Origin: Hyphomicrobiales bacterium
Lineage (GTDB): Bacteria; Pseudomonadota; Alphaproteobacteria; Rhizobiales; Rhizobiaceae
Assembly (NCBI GenBank): GCA_900466005.1
Contig: UEGQ01000015.1
Coordinates: 378,853 to 442,852 of the forward strand
DNA: 64,000 nucleotides
Direction of reading: 5' to 3'
Notes under the pieces: generated by a model
The model's database searches: none
Told to the model about the DNA's origin: nothing
The model's input: only the letters and a program-made list of their open reading frames with translations
Made by a program: the position numbers and the translations under genes
Shown here: in pieces, positions 53,875-62,417 of the stretch
How positions within the stretch are numbered: the stretch's first letter is position 1
Layout: each line of letters starts with the position of its first letter

Positions 53875-54843
53875 TCATTGGCTGACTGCGGTACATTCAC
53901 GGGCTAGCTGCAACACACGTTCATCCTGATCCGGCTGGATTGCGCCAGACTGGAGGGGTTCGAAGAGAGATTGCTGCATCAGTTTGTCCAGCGTGCATGC
54001 GCAGAAGCGGCTGCAGAGCTCCGCTTGGCTGCCTTCAGCCCGGCAGCTCGTTTCGCAGCTCTGCAGATAGGACTGCATAGGATCAGCTTTCTGCGGCGGG
54101 ATGATGATCGAGATCAAGTAGACGGTCGCGATCAACAGGGGCTGATGCAGGAGGTAGACGATGAGGCTGTGGCGACCGCCGAAGCGCAGGACCGCCGGGC
54201 CTTGCGGCAGGCCGGCGAGCGTGTCGAGCCAGCCGGCGGCACGCGCGAAGCGGGTCGCGGCGATCCCTAGCAGGAAGGCGCCGATCCAGGGAATCAGCGG
54301 CACGTAGTCGTTCGAGCGCGGCAGATGCTCGGAAAGGCCGATCCACAGCAGATAGGGCGCGTCGAAAGCTTCCGAGCGGAGATAGGCCGGCGCGGCGAGG
54401 GCGAGGAGCGCGGCAAGCAGCGTCAGCGCGGGCGGCAGCCGGAGGAACAGGAGCCCGATCACGCTTGCCGTAGCGATGTGGTGCAGGATGCCGAAGAAGA
54501 TCAAGCCGTCCGGCATGGCGACCGCCGTCGCGATGGTGATGGCGATTGCCGCTCCGGCCACCATCGCAAGCCGCTTCAGGAACGACTGCGGCTTGAGCGT
54601 CGGGTAATGGGCGAGCACAAGGCTCACGCCCGCCATGAAGATGAAGCTCGAGGCGATGGCGCGGGCATAGAGTTTCCAGAGCCCTTGGGTCGCCGTGCCC
54701 GGTTCGATGTAACCGAAGAATTCCAGATCCCAGGTGAAGTGGTAGGACGCCATCGCGACGAGCGCGAGCCCCCGCGCCGCATCGAGAACGCCGATCCGCC
54801 TCGAGGTCGCAGGGCGATTGTCACTATCCGAGATTGCGGCCAC
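53875..54843 (-). CDS. DUF1624/acyltransferase-like membrane protein with Cys-rich tail
   Basis: A 322-residue protein with about eight membrane segments. The start IGVLDAARGLALVAMASYHFTWDLEFF is the DUF1624 (heparan-acetyltransferase-like) signature. The C-terminal 65 residues are a separate soluble segment with CETSC and CSRFCAC, a twin CX3C arrangement, plus a last Cys in LARECTAVSQ. The tail is likely periplasmic and disulfide-bonded, which is inference. Its neighbours on both sides are membrane proteins on the same strand. Confidence 0.85.
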   Translation of the reverse strand: MAAISDSDNRPATSRRIGVLDAARGLALVAMASYHFTWDLEFFGYIEPGTATQGLWKLYARAIASSFIFMAGVSLVLAHYPTLKPQSFLKRLAMVAGAAIAITIATAVAMPDGLIFFGILHHIATASVIGLLFLRLPPALTLLAALLALAAPAYLRSEAFDAPYLLWIGLSEHLPRSNDYVPLIPWIGAFLLGIAATRFARAAGWLDTLAGLPQGPAVLRFGGRHSLIVYLLHQPLLIATVYLISIIIPPQKADPMQSYLQSCETSCRAEGSQAELCSRFCACTLDKLMQQSLFEPLQSGAIQPDQDERVLQLARECTAVSQ

Positions 54844-54923
54844 GATCGATCCTTCGCGTGCGAGAATTCTGCTCCGCGCGCCGGCGCGGAGGGCTCATGC
54901 CACAGCGTCCAATCTGGTCGTTT

Positions 54924-55616
54924 TCAAGGCGCCGTGTCGGTCATCAACGCAAGACGTGCATCGGAGAAAAACTGTCGGCGTACCAGTACGAAGAAGATGA
55001 TAATCGATGTTCCCATGAAGACGTAAGGGCTGACGAACCACCCTAGGTAGCCTATCGACAGGAAAATCGCGCGGAGGCCGGCATTGAACTGCTTTGCGGC
55101 GATGATGTTCATGCGGATGACCCGTTCGGCGATGCGTTGCGTCTCCGGCGGGTTCTTCTTCGCGTTCTCCGTCATCGGCAGCGTGCCGAAGAGAATCGTG
55201 CAGTAGTTGAACAGCCGGTAGGACCAGCCGAACTTGAAGAAGGCGTAGCCGAAGATGGCGGTGAGCCCTATGACCTTGAACTCGAAACCCGAGCGGCCGC
55301 TATAGGTGATGAAGGGCAGGTCGCGGAACACGGTATCGACCTGTTCGGTGGCGCCGAGAAGAGCGAAGCAGCCGCCGATCGCGAAGATCGAGGTCGAGGC
55401 GAAGAAGGCCGTGCCGTTCTGCAAGCCCGCGAGGATCTGTGTGTCGATCATCTTCAGGTCGCGGGTTAGCGAGTTGTGGATCCATTCCCGCCGCCGCTCG
55501 GCCATCGCCTGGGTCAGGCTCGGGCGGTTGAGGATCTTTGCGCCACCGGTCAGCCAGGAGAAGACGATCCAGAGCAACAGGAACAGTGCGAGGGCGAAAA
55601 AGTCGATGAATGTCAT
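54924..55616 (-). CDS. DUF599 membrane protein
   Basis: A 230-residue inner-membrane protein of the DUF599 family. The first span is FIDFFALALFLLLWIVFSWL, then MAERRREWIHNSLTRDLKMIDTQILAGLQNGTAFFASTSIFAIGG, which is the most conserved part of the family. GYAFFKFGWSYRLFNYC and the C-terminal spans FLSIGYLGWFVSPYVF and TSIIIFFVLV follow. Function is unknown. It lies 80 bp upstream of the DUF1624 gene on the same strand. Confidence 0.9.
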   Translation of the reverse strand: MTFIDFFALALFLLLWIVFSWLTGGAKILNRPSLTQAMAERRREWIHNSLTRDLKMIDTQILAGLQNGTAFFASTSIFAIGGCFALLGATEQVDTVFRDLPFITYSGRSGFEFKVIGLTAIFGYAFFKFGWSYRLFNYCTILFGTLPMTENAKKNPPETQRIAERVIRMNIIAAKQFNAGLRAIFLSIGYLGWFVSPYVFMGTSIIIFFVLVRRQFFSDARLALMTDTAP

Positions 55617-55918
55617 GGCGATTCCCGTGGTTGCTCGCGGGAAGATTATGCTGCCGGCCGGGCACCGGACAAGTATCCACAGTTTTGTAAGACTTTGGCT
55701 GAAATTACGGCGCAGTCCGTCTCTTTAAGGATTATCTAAAATCCTATCTAACCGTTTGAAATTGCATAAATCCATGCATTCTGCGAATGGCTCCCCTGCG
55801 GAAGGTGCCACTGTTTTGCCATTTTTGCAGTTGCGATGGCCCGTGAAGTTCAATAGACAGGGGCCGGAAAAGCGGTCGGGGGACGGCTTTTCGCCATAGG
55901 CGAACAATCGGAGTGATA
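55617..55918. other. Intergenic stretch without recognised gene
   Basis: About 300 bp upstream of the DUF599 gene (minus strand) and the small open frame (plus strand). It is more AT-rich than the coding flanks, especially at 55680-55780. I see no tRNA, repeat or strong hairpin with a T-tract. It probably holds the promoter for the DUF599 operon. Confidence 0.5.
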
Positions 55919-56020
55919 ATGGAAGATAGCATCCAGAAGTCTTGCTGGGGCGTTACCCTGCGGGCGTTGACGGGATTTGCAGGCGTTTTGTTCCTGGCCT
56001 ATCTTTTCGGAACCATCTGA
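55919..56020 (+). CDS. Possible 33-residue single-span membrane peptide
   Basis: A short open frame from ATG 55919 to TGA 56018-56020, five bases after a GGAG ribosome-binding site. The N-terminal part is polar (MEDSIQKSCWGVTLRA), and the C-terminal part is a hydrophobic span (LTGFAGVLFLAYLFGTI). That layout, signal-anchor size and good start context support a real small protein, but the frame is short enough to arise by chance. There is no relative I recognise. Confidence 0.4.
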   Translation: MEDSIQKSCWGVTLRALTGFAGVLFLAYLFGTI

Positions 56021-56198
56021 ACTCGTTTCTGACGAGAATTCCGCAGCGCGGTCCGCAAGGGCCGCGCTGTCGTCGTTTATGACGTCCCTTGCAATGTCGC
56101 GCCGACTCAAGCGGATGTCGGTTGCCCGCCGCGCCGGCTTCTGATCATAGTCTAGCCTCTCGATTCAGGTTTTCCGGTGTTCTGAGGCGCGGCCATAC

Positions 56199-57599
56199 AT
56201 GTTTCTTTCTGTTTTCGACGTATTCAAGATCGGGATCGGCCCGTCGAGCTCCCACACGATGGGGCCGATGACGGCCGCCAAGCGCTTTCTCGATCTCATT
56301 CTGTCGGACGAGTGGCCGCGGCCGAGCGGTGCGGCGGTGGCGGCGCTGAAGGTGAGCCTGCACGGATCGCTCGCCTATACCGGCATCGGTCACGGCACCG
56401 GCCGCGCGGTCATCATCGGCTTGACGGGCGAGGAGCCGGACCGCGTCGACCCTGACCGGATGGACGACATCGTCGCCGCAGTCGAGCGGGAAGGGCAGGT
56501 GACGCCGCCCGGTCATCCCGCATATCGTTTCGTGCCGCAGGACGACCTCGTCTACGACAAGAAGGTGCCGCTGCCGGGCCATGCCAACGGCATGCGCTTC
56601 ACCGCCCTCGACCGCGACGGCCGTGTGCTGCTCACCACCGTCTACTATTCGATCGGCGGCGGCTTCGTCGTCACCGACACCGAGCTTGCGGCCATGCAGA
56701 AGCAGAAGAAGCAGGCATACGCGCACAAGGTGCCTTATCCCTTCGCGACGGCCAAGGAAATGCTCGACATGGCGCGGCGCTCCGGCCTCACCATAGCCCA
56801 GATGAAGCGGGCGAACGAGGAGACGGTGATGGACCGCGCGGCGCTCGACGCGGGTCTCGACCGCATCTGGGATGCGATGAGCGGCTGTATCGATCGCGGT
56901 CTCAAACAGGAGGGCCGTTTGCCGGGCGGGCTCAACGTCAAGCGCCGTGCGCGGGCGATCCACGACAAGCTCGAGGAGGAGTGGCGGTCGAACCGGCAGA
57001 ACCCTCTGCTCGCCAACGACTGGCTCTCCGTCTACGCGATGGCCGTCAACGAGGAGAATGCGGCCGGCGGCCGGGTGGTGACCGCACCGACCAACGGCGC
57101 GGCCGGCGTGGTGCCGGCGACGATCCGCTACTATCTGCATTTCCATCCCGACGCCGACCAGGAAGGCATCCGCGACTATCTGCTGACGGCGGCGGCGATC
57201 GGCGGGATCATCAAGCACAATGCCTCGATCTCCGGCGCCGAAGTCGGCTGCCAGGGCGAGGTGGGCTCGGCCTCGGCCATGGCGGCGGCCGGGCTGGCGG
57301 CCGTCATGGGCGGCTCGCCCGAGCAGATCGAGAACGCCGCCGAGATCGCGCTGGAACACCACCTCGGCATGACCTGCGACCCCGTCGCCGGCCTCGTGCA
57401 GGTGCCCTGCATCGAGCGCAACGCACTCGGTGCGGTCAAGGCGGTGACGGCGGCCTCGCTCGCCTTGAAGGGCACGGGCGAGCACTTCGTGCCGCTCGAT
57501 GCCTGTGTCGAGACGATGCGTCAGACCGGCCACGACATGAGCGAGAAATACAAGGAAACCTCGCTCGGCGGGCTGGCGGTCAACGTCGTCGAGTGCTGA
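56199..57599 (+). CDS. sdaA: L-serine ammonia-lyase, iron-sulfur type
   Basis: SdaA deaminates L-serine to pyruvate with a [4Fe-4S] cluster. The 466-residue single-chain protein has the beta domain start [25 protein letters not shown] and the alpha domain with [20 protein letters not shown]. Cluster Cys candidates are in [17 protein letters not shown] (shown as [12 protein letters not shown]), [18 protein letters not shown]. The full two-domain fusion is typical. The ATG is at 56199. Confidence 0.95.
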   Translation: MFLSVFDVFKIGIGPSSSHTMGPMTAAKRFLDLILSDEWPRPSGAAVAALKVSLHGSLAYTGIGHGTGRAVIIGLTGEEPDRVDPDRMDDIVAAVEREGQVTPPGHPAYRFVPQDDLVYDKKVPLPGHANGMRFTALDRDGRVLLTTVYYSIGGGFVVTDTELAAMQKQKKQAYAHKVPYPFATAKEMLDMARRSGLTIAQMKRANEETVMDRAALDAGLDRIWDAMSGCIDRGLKQEGRLPGGLNVKRRARAIHDKLEEEWRSNRQNPLLANDWLSVYAMAVNEENAAGGRVVTAPTNGAAGVVPATIRYYLHFHPDADQEGIRDYLLTAAAIGGIIKHNASISGAEVGCQGEVGSASAMAAAGLAAVMGGSPEQIENAAEIALEHHLGMTCDPVAGLVQVPCIERNALGAVKAVTAASLALKGTGEHFVPLDACVETMRQTGHDMSEKYKETSLGGLAVNVVEC

Positions 57600-57657
57600 T
57601 GCGCCTGTGCGTCCGGCGGGGCTTGACCGTCCCGCCCAAAGGCGTATCACCGTCGCC

Positions 57658-58095
57658 ATGACACTGCATCTGATCAAGCTCTGCGTCGGCGCGGAGTCGC
57701 TCGAGGATCTCAGGCAATGGGTCGCCGAGCGCTCGCTGACGGCGATGGCCGCGGGCCTCGAACCCCACAGCTCCCACGTCACCCGCATGGTGCCCAAGCG
57801 GACCGAGGAGTTGCTGGACGGTGGCTCCCTCTACTGGATCATCAAGGGGCAGGTCGCCGCGCGCCAGCGGCTTCTCGACATCAAGACGTTCACCGGCGGC
57901 GACGGCATCAGCCGCTGCGAGCTGATCCTCGGACCGGAGGTCATCGAGGTGGCACCGGCGCCGCGCCGGCCCTTCCAGGGCTGGCGCTATCTCGAACCCG
58001 ATGCCGCACCACGGGATCTCAACGCCTCGGGCGCGGATATCGAGGACATGCCCGAAGACCTGCGCCGCGAACTCGCGGAACTCGGCCTGCTGTAG
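57658..58095 (+). CDS. DUF1489 family protein
   Basis: A 145-residue protein of the alphaproteobacterial DUF1489 family, recognised by MTLHLIKLCVGAESLEDL, HVTRMVPKRTEELLDGGSLYWIIKGQVAARQ, and FQGWRYLEPDAAPRDL. Function is unknown. No signal or membrane segment is seen. The ATG at 57658 lies 58 bp after sdaA, so co-transcription is possible. Confidence 0.9.
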   Translation: MTLHLIKLCVGAESLEDLRQWVAERSLTAMAAGLEPHSSHVTRMVPKRTEELLDGGSLYWIIKGQVAARQRLLDIKTFTGGDGISRCELILGPEVIEVAPAPRRPFQGWRYLEPDAAPRDLNASGADIEDMPEDLRRELAELGLL

Positions 58096-58200
58096 CAACG
58101 CCCGAGCCGCCGCTTTAACGGAAGCGAAACGTCCTTCCGCAATTCTGCGCGGAACGTCAGGTCTGTCTGGGGCAGGCGACGATTGGTGGCGGGGGAAAGC

Positions 58201-59316
58201 ATGGAGGGGCATGTGGCGGTGCCGACGGTTCGGCGTGACGTGGCCGGGTTCGAACGCCTTGTCGTAGAGGTCGCCTGCGCAGTACAGCGTCGCGAGGTTT
58301 CGGCCGATGCAGTGCTCGTCGACGTCTTCAACATCAACCGTGCGCTGAAATTCATCGACGGCATCTGGCAGGCGAGCGGCATCGAGCTCGACGTCAACAG
58401 CTTCTATCTGTGGCCGACGCTTCGCGATCTCGCGCGCGCCATGGCCGACGGTTCCTTCCGGAACGTCCCGAAACTGATCCGGATCCGTAAGGGCACGTCG
58501 GCGGATACGCTCATCGTCTTTGCCGGCGGCGCGAGCTGCTTTCTCGAAATGAAGGATTTCGTCAACGCGCTCGCCTTCGACGGCACCGTTTACGGCATGG
58601 CGCTCACGCCGTTCGGCCGTCCCGCCGCGAGCCCGGCCGTGATCGCCGACGAGGTAGCGGCCTGCCTCGCCGAGCTTGATGCATCCGGCATGACGCCGCC
58701 CTACCGCTTCGCGGGCTATTCCTTCGGCGGCCTCGTCGCGCTCGAGCTTTCCCGCGCGCTCGCCGCCCGTAGCGCCCGCGTCGACTTCCTCGCCCTCATC
58801 GACAGCCCGCAGAGCGAGCATGCCTGGCCGCTTCGCACCTGGCTCGCCTTCGCCGCCGGACGCCTGCTTTCCAAGGGCGGAGGGACGCCGGCCGCGGGCG
58901 CCGTGGAGGCTTCCGGTGAGCCCGCCAGGGTGCTGCGGGGCGGCAGGCTCGCAAAGTACCGTCGGACGCTCCGGCGTCTCGCCTTTCGTTTCCTGAGCCC
59001 CAAGGCGGAATCCTACCCGACCTTCGTGCCGCAATGGCTGGGCGGCTATCCGCCCGGCTATGATCGTGCCGCCCGGCAGCTCCTCCGGATGAAGGGGCTC
59101 TTCCGCCCCTCGCGCTACGAGGGACCCTTGGTCTTCTACCGGACGGAAGGCGGCTCGCCGGTGGATTGCGATCCCAAGCTCATCTGGGAGGCCTACCTGC
59201 CCGCGGCGGAATGGGTCGATGTCTCCGGCAACCACCAGACGATCATGGTCGGGCGGCATGCCCGGGCGCTCGCCGCCGACGTCAGCCGGCGGCTCGCGGT
59301 GGCAGCGCAGGCGTAG
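58201..59316 (+). CDS. NRPS/PKS-type thioesterase with degenerate carrier-like N-terminus
   Basis: A 371-residue protein. Residues about 115-365 are an alpha/beta hydrolase thioesterase: TLIVFAGGASCFLEMKDF, the nucleophile Ser174 in FAGYSFGGLVALELSRAL, FLALIDSPQ, and the His in VSGNHQTIMVGRHAR. The first about 85 residues align with a peptidyl carrier domain (VDVFNINRALKFIDGIWQASGIELDVNSFYLWPTLRDLARAM), but the Ser that would carry the phosphopantetheine is Arg. No synthetase is nearby. The ATG at 58201 is preferred; a GTG at 58186 is also possible. Confidence 0.75.
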   Translation: MEGHVAVPTVRRDVAGFERLVVEVACAVQRREVSADAVLVDVFNINRALKFIDGIWQASGIELDVNSFYLWPTLRDLARAMADGSFRNVPKLIRIRKGTSADTLIVFAGGASCFLEMKDFVNALAFDGTVYGMALTPFGRPAASPAVIADEVAACLAELDASGMTPPYRFAGYSFGGLVALELSRALAARSARVDFLALIDSPQSEHAWPLRTWLAFAAGRLLSKGGGTPAAGAVEASGEPARVLRGGRLAKYRRTLRRLAFRFLSPKAESYPTFVPQWLGGYPPGYDRAARQLLRMKGLFRPSRYEGPLVFYRTEGGSPVDCDPKLIWEAYLPAAEWVDVSGNHQTIMVGRHARALAADVSRRLAVAAQA

Positions 59317-59436
59317 GTGAATGGCGCTGCAGGCGCTCCGATTTGCCGTGCCTGCAGGGTCGGCGCCCAAACCATGTGCCGTCGGGACGGACCGGCCCGC
59401 GCTTCTTCGACGAGAGAGGCGGGGTGTCGATCGCAT

Positions 59437-60266
59437 TCAGGCCGAACTGCCGGCTCTTTGGGGCCGATCGCGCTCGTGGCGCAGGACGAGGATCGAGCGC
59501 AGGAGTTCGGACTGCACCACCGCGCCGATTTCCGCGGACGGATCGGCATCAAGCATCTCGTCGTGGCCGCAATCGAGCGTCCTCAGATAGATGCGACCGC
59601 CGATATGCGGCCGCCATGCCTGCGGCTCATACTCGATGACGGCGCGCGTGGCCGGCGCCGCCATGACCCGACCGGCCTGAAAGAAATGCAGTCGACATCG
59701 ACATGGCCGGGTACGAAGCGGCCGGCCAGCTCGAAATTGCGCAGGACCGTCTGCCGGGCGCGCTCGACCAGCGTCGGATCGTCGAGACCGGTGTGGTTGA
59801 GGAAATCGGCATTTCGCCGATAGAAGCGCTCGACCGCATGATCGCCGAGCGCCTCCAGCGTATCGATGCCCTTCGCGGCCTCGTCGCTGCTTCCGAGAAA
59901 GCCGAGTGCTGCATGGACGAGCGTTGCCTCGTCCCGCGTCAGGCTGTCCGGGCGGAACTTGTAGCTGTCGAGCATGCCGAGGAAGGCGACGGTTTCATTG
60001 TTGTCGAGCAGCCGGCGGGCCATCTCGTGGGCGATCAAGCCGCCGAGCGACCAGCCGAGCAGATGGTAGGGACCATGGGGCTGCCTGGAGCGGATGCGCT
60101 CCAGATCGCGCTTTGCCGCGGCTTCGACGCTTTCGGGCGTCCGGGCGGGATCGAGCAGACCGTCAGATTGCAGGGCATAGATCGGCACGTCCTCGCCGAC
60201 ATGGTGGCCGAGCGAGAAGAAGCGCCAGCCGAGACCCAGTATCGGATGGCCCGGCTCGCGGCGCGC
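59437..60266 (-). pseudogene. Frameshifted NRPS-type thioesterase
   Basis: A second thioesterase, oriented toward the intact one. One frame runs from the in-frame stop near 60267 through GHPILGLGWRFFSLGHHVGEDVPIYALQ, the Ser motif LLGWSLGGLIAHEMARRL and VDVDCISF. Homology then moves to another frame near 59680: QAGRVMAAPATRAVIEYEPQAWRPHI and DCGHDEMLDADPSAEIG, which holds the catalytic His. A one-base loss explains the change. The expected N-terminal strand (DTILHVSAP) is also in a different frame near 60260. At least two frameshifts make it a likely pseudogene. Confidence 0.7.
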
Positions 60267-60551
60267 TCACATGCAGGATGGTGTCGATGCCATCAGCCCT
60301 CGATCACCGTCTGACGGCGTCGCGAAATGTCCTCCCTCGGTCATGAAGACGGCGCTGGAGCGTGCGAGATCCCGTTCCGAGCCGATCTTCACGTCGGCTG
60401 AGCCAGGCGTCAGCCGTCGACCGGAGCTCGATGGTTCTGTTCTCGCGCGGAACGATCTTGCCGCCTCGCTTTATGACAATCTGCGCGAGCCATGCTACAG
60501 ATCCGTGGATCCGCCCTCGGGTGAACGCTTTACGACGGTGCCCTTCTCGGC
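60267..60551. other. Decayed region with a possible AraC-type regulator remnant
   Basis: No intact gene is seen in this 285-bp stretch. On the minus strand, the frame ending at TGA near 60304 reads LGTGSRTLQRRLHDRGRTFRDAVRR, which resembles the second helix-turn-helix of AraC-type regulators (typically SxRTLQRRLxxxGxSF). It has no recognisable upstream or downstream continuation. The region may be the remains of a regulator of the adjacent thioesterase locus. Confidence 0.35.
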
Positions 60552-60588
60552 ACAACATTTGTTGTACTTTCCAACCAAAAGTTGGAAA
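60552..60588. repeat. Two adjacent perfect palindromes upstream of dusA
   Basis: ACAACATTTGTTGT (60552-60565) is a perfect 14-bp palindrome. Three bases on, TTTCCAAC (60568-60575), CAAAA and GTTGGAAA (60581-60588) form an 8-bp perfect inverted repeat. Neither carries a T-tract in a terminator arrangement. They look like operator sites for a dimeric regulator, possibly shared with the decayed genes on the other strand. The nearest intact gene is dusA, starting at 60637. Confidence 0.5.
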
Positions 60589-60636
60589 ACGAGCCGAAAC
60601 GAAGCAAGGGCAAGAGTGAGAGATACGGACTAGGCA

Positions 60637-61656
60637 GTGGAAAAAGGAAAAAAATCGCAGATTGGTGTGGCTTCGCGTTTTGCCGTCGCGCCGATGATCG
60701 ACTGGACGGACACCCATTGCCGCGTCTTCCACCGGCAGCTCACCCGCCGCGCGCTGCTCTATACCGAGATGATCGTGGCGGACGCGGTGATCCACGGCGA
60801 TCGCGACCGGCTGCTCGGATACGAGCCCTTGGAACACCCGCTGGCGCTGCAGCTCGGCGGATCGGACCCGGGCAAGCTCGCCGAGGCGGTGAGGATCGCG
60901 GCGGACTACGGCTATGACGAGATCAACCTCAATGTCGGCTGCCCGTCCGACCGGGTGCAGTCCGGAACGTTCGGCGCCTGCCTGATGCGCACACCGGAGA
61001 CGGTGGAACGCTGTGTCGCGGCGATGAAGGCGGCCTCCCCGGTGCCGGTCACCGTCAAGTGCCGGATCGGCGTCGACGACCAGGACCCGCACGCCGTTCT
61101 GCCGGATTTCGTCGCGCGGATGGCGGCGGCGGGCGCCGACGGCCTCTGGATCCACGCGCGCAAGGCGTGGCTGCAGGGGCTTTCGCCGAAGGAGAACCGC
61201 GACATCCCGCCGCTCGACTACGAGCTGGTGCACCGGGTCAAGCGGGAGAATCCGGACCTCTTTCTCGGCATCAACGGCGGTATCCAGACGATCGAGGCGG
61301 CCCTTGCCCATCTCGAAGTGATGGACGGGGTGATGCTCGGCCGCGCCGCCTACAACAATGCCACGCTGCTGACCGAGGTCGACGCGGCGATCTACGGCGA
61401 GGAAGAACGGCAGCCGGACTGGGAGGCGGTGCGCGACGCGATGATGGCGCACGCCGCACGCCATATTGCTTCCGGCGGGCGGCTGATCCACGTCACCCGC
61501 CACATGGTCGGCCTGTTCCAGGGCTTTGCCGGGGCAAGGCGCTACCGGCAGATCCTCTCGGCCGAGGCGGCACGGCCGGGCGCGGGGCCGGAGGTGATCG
61601 CCGCCGCCTTCGCCGCCGTCGACACCGAAGCGGGGGCGAAGCGGGCGGCCGGCTGA
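60637..61656 (+). CDS. dusA: tRNA dihydrouridine synthase DusA
   Basis: DusA reduces uridines in the tRNA D-loop with FMN and NADPH. The 339-residue protein has the start FAVAPMIDWTDTHCRVFHRQLT, LQLGGSDPGKLAEAVRI, and NLNVGCPSDRVQSGTFGACLM, whose last Cys is the active-site acid. It also has DGLWIHARKAWLQGLSPKENR and the flavin-phosphate region DGVMLGRAAY. The start is GTG at 60637. This is the normal DusA length. Confidence 0.95.
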   Translation: MEKGKKSQIGVASRFAVAPMIDWTDTHCRVFHRQLTRRALLYTEMIVADAVIHGDRDRLLGYEPLEHPLALQLGGSDPGKLAEAVRIAADYGYDEINLNVGCPSDRVQSGTFGACLMRTPETVERCVAAMKAASPVPVTVKCRIGVDDQDPHAVLPDFVARMAAAGADGLWIHARKAWLQGLSPKENRDIPPLDYELVHRVKRENPDLFLGINGGIQTIEAALAHLEVMDGVMLGRAAYNNATLLTEVDAAIYGEEERQPDWEAVRDAMMAHAARHIASGGRLIHVTRHMVGLFQGFAGARRYRQILSAEAARPGAGPEVIAAAFAAVDTEAGAKRAAG

Positions 61657-61690
61657 GGCCGACGAGGGCGAAACCTTCGCCCTGAAACGG

Positions 61691-61716
61691 AAAACGGCGC
61701 CCCGGATGGAGCGCCG
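61691..61716 (-). terminator. Terminator of the cold-shock gene
   Basis: Read on the minus strand, CGGCGC (61716-61711) pairs with GCGCCG (61700-61695), followed by TTTT. It lies about 55 bp after the cspA stop. A second hairpin between 61667 and 61685 (AGGGCGAA/TTCGCCCT) lies just beyond and may end dusA transcription. Confidence 0.6.
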
Positions 61717-61771
61717 CGTTCGCCGGCCACCGGGGCCGGACATCTCGAGAAAGGCGGTTCGCCGCGAGGGA

Positions 61772-61984
61772 TCAGGCGAGCTGGATGTTGACCGCCTTCG
61801 GGCCCTTGCCCATGCGGTCCGGCTCGGTGTCGAAGGTCACCTGCTGGCCATCCTGCAGGCCCTGCATGCCCGAAGCGTGCAGCGCGGTGATGTGGACGAA
61901 CACGTCCTTGTTGCCGCCGTCCGGCGTGATGAAGCCGAAACCCTTGTCCTGGTTGAAGAATTTTACGGTGCCCTTGGTGGCCAT
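61772..61984 (-). CDS. cspA: Cold-shock domain protein (CspA family)
   Basis: A 70-residue OB-fold protein that binds single-stranded RNA and DNA. The RNP1 motif is KGFGFITPDG and RNP2 is VFVHITAL; the start TKGTVKFFNQDKGFGFI and the end KAVNIQLA are typical. Length and composition match rhizobial CspA proteins. A long, AT-richer region upstream (to 62417) could contain a temperature-responsive leader, which is inference. Confidence 0.94.
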   Translation of the reverse strand: MATKGTVKFFNQDKGFGFITPDGGNKDVFVHITALHASGMQGLQDGQQVTFDTEPDRMGKGPKAVNIQLA

Positions 61985-62417
61985 GGGATATTCCTTTTCC
62001 CTGGTTCGGTGGTGTTTCCCGACTCCGGCGCCGGAGGCGGGGCATTTCGGTCCCCCGGTCAGGAGGGACCCGTCGAGAGGCGCGATATCGGGAGTGAACG
62101 TCTTTCGGCGGGAGTAGGCCCCCAGGAAGCAACCACGCAGGCGGTCGAAATCATCGGTTCAGTCTCCGGGATCTTCAGCCCGAGCGGCGCAACCGTACAT
62201 GGGACGCCGCCAAAGGCAAGTAAGAAAAATCTAAAACGGCATAAACTGATTTGCAAGCCCCTGAATCCCTTGGGAATTCGGGGGAGGTGGTTACTTTTTT
62301 CTGCCCACCTGCGGCCATCCGGCACCAGAGTGGCACCGGCGGCGCCTCCGCGAATCTTCCGGCGTGCTTGATGCCGCCCCAATCCGGGGGTAGGAAAGCG
62401 GGCACGAGAGAACCATT
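61985..62417. promoter_or_regulatory. Divergent upstream region of cspA and the J-domain gene
   Basis: This 433-bp stretch contains no convincing gene. An AT-richer block (about 62218-62255) and an imperfect hairpin (about 62258-62284, CCCCTGAATCCC then GGGAATTCGGGG) lie near its middle, followed by a T6 run (62294-62299). It probably holds promoters for both flanking genes. Cold-shock genes often have long structured leaders, but I cannot assign a transcript start. Confidence 0.5.

Noticed and set aside
57580..59436. 618-residue minus-strand frame opposite DUF1489 and the thioesterase
   Set aside because: The plus strand has recognised domains throughout; the opposite frame shows only low-complexity Arg/Gly/Glu sequence.
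60304..61743. Long minus-strand open frame opposite dusA
   Set aside because: It is antisense to a clear DusA coding region and its translation is Arg/Asp/Val-rich without a family pattern; high GC makes such long shadow frames common here.
62258..62299. Hairpin and T-run as a terminator
   Set aside because: It lies between two divergent genes with no upstream plus-strand gene to end, and the hairpin arms are imperfect.
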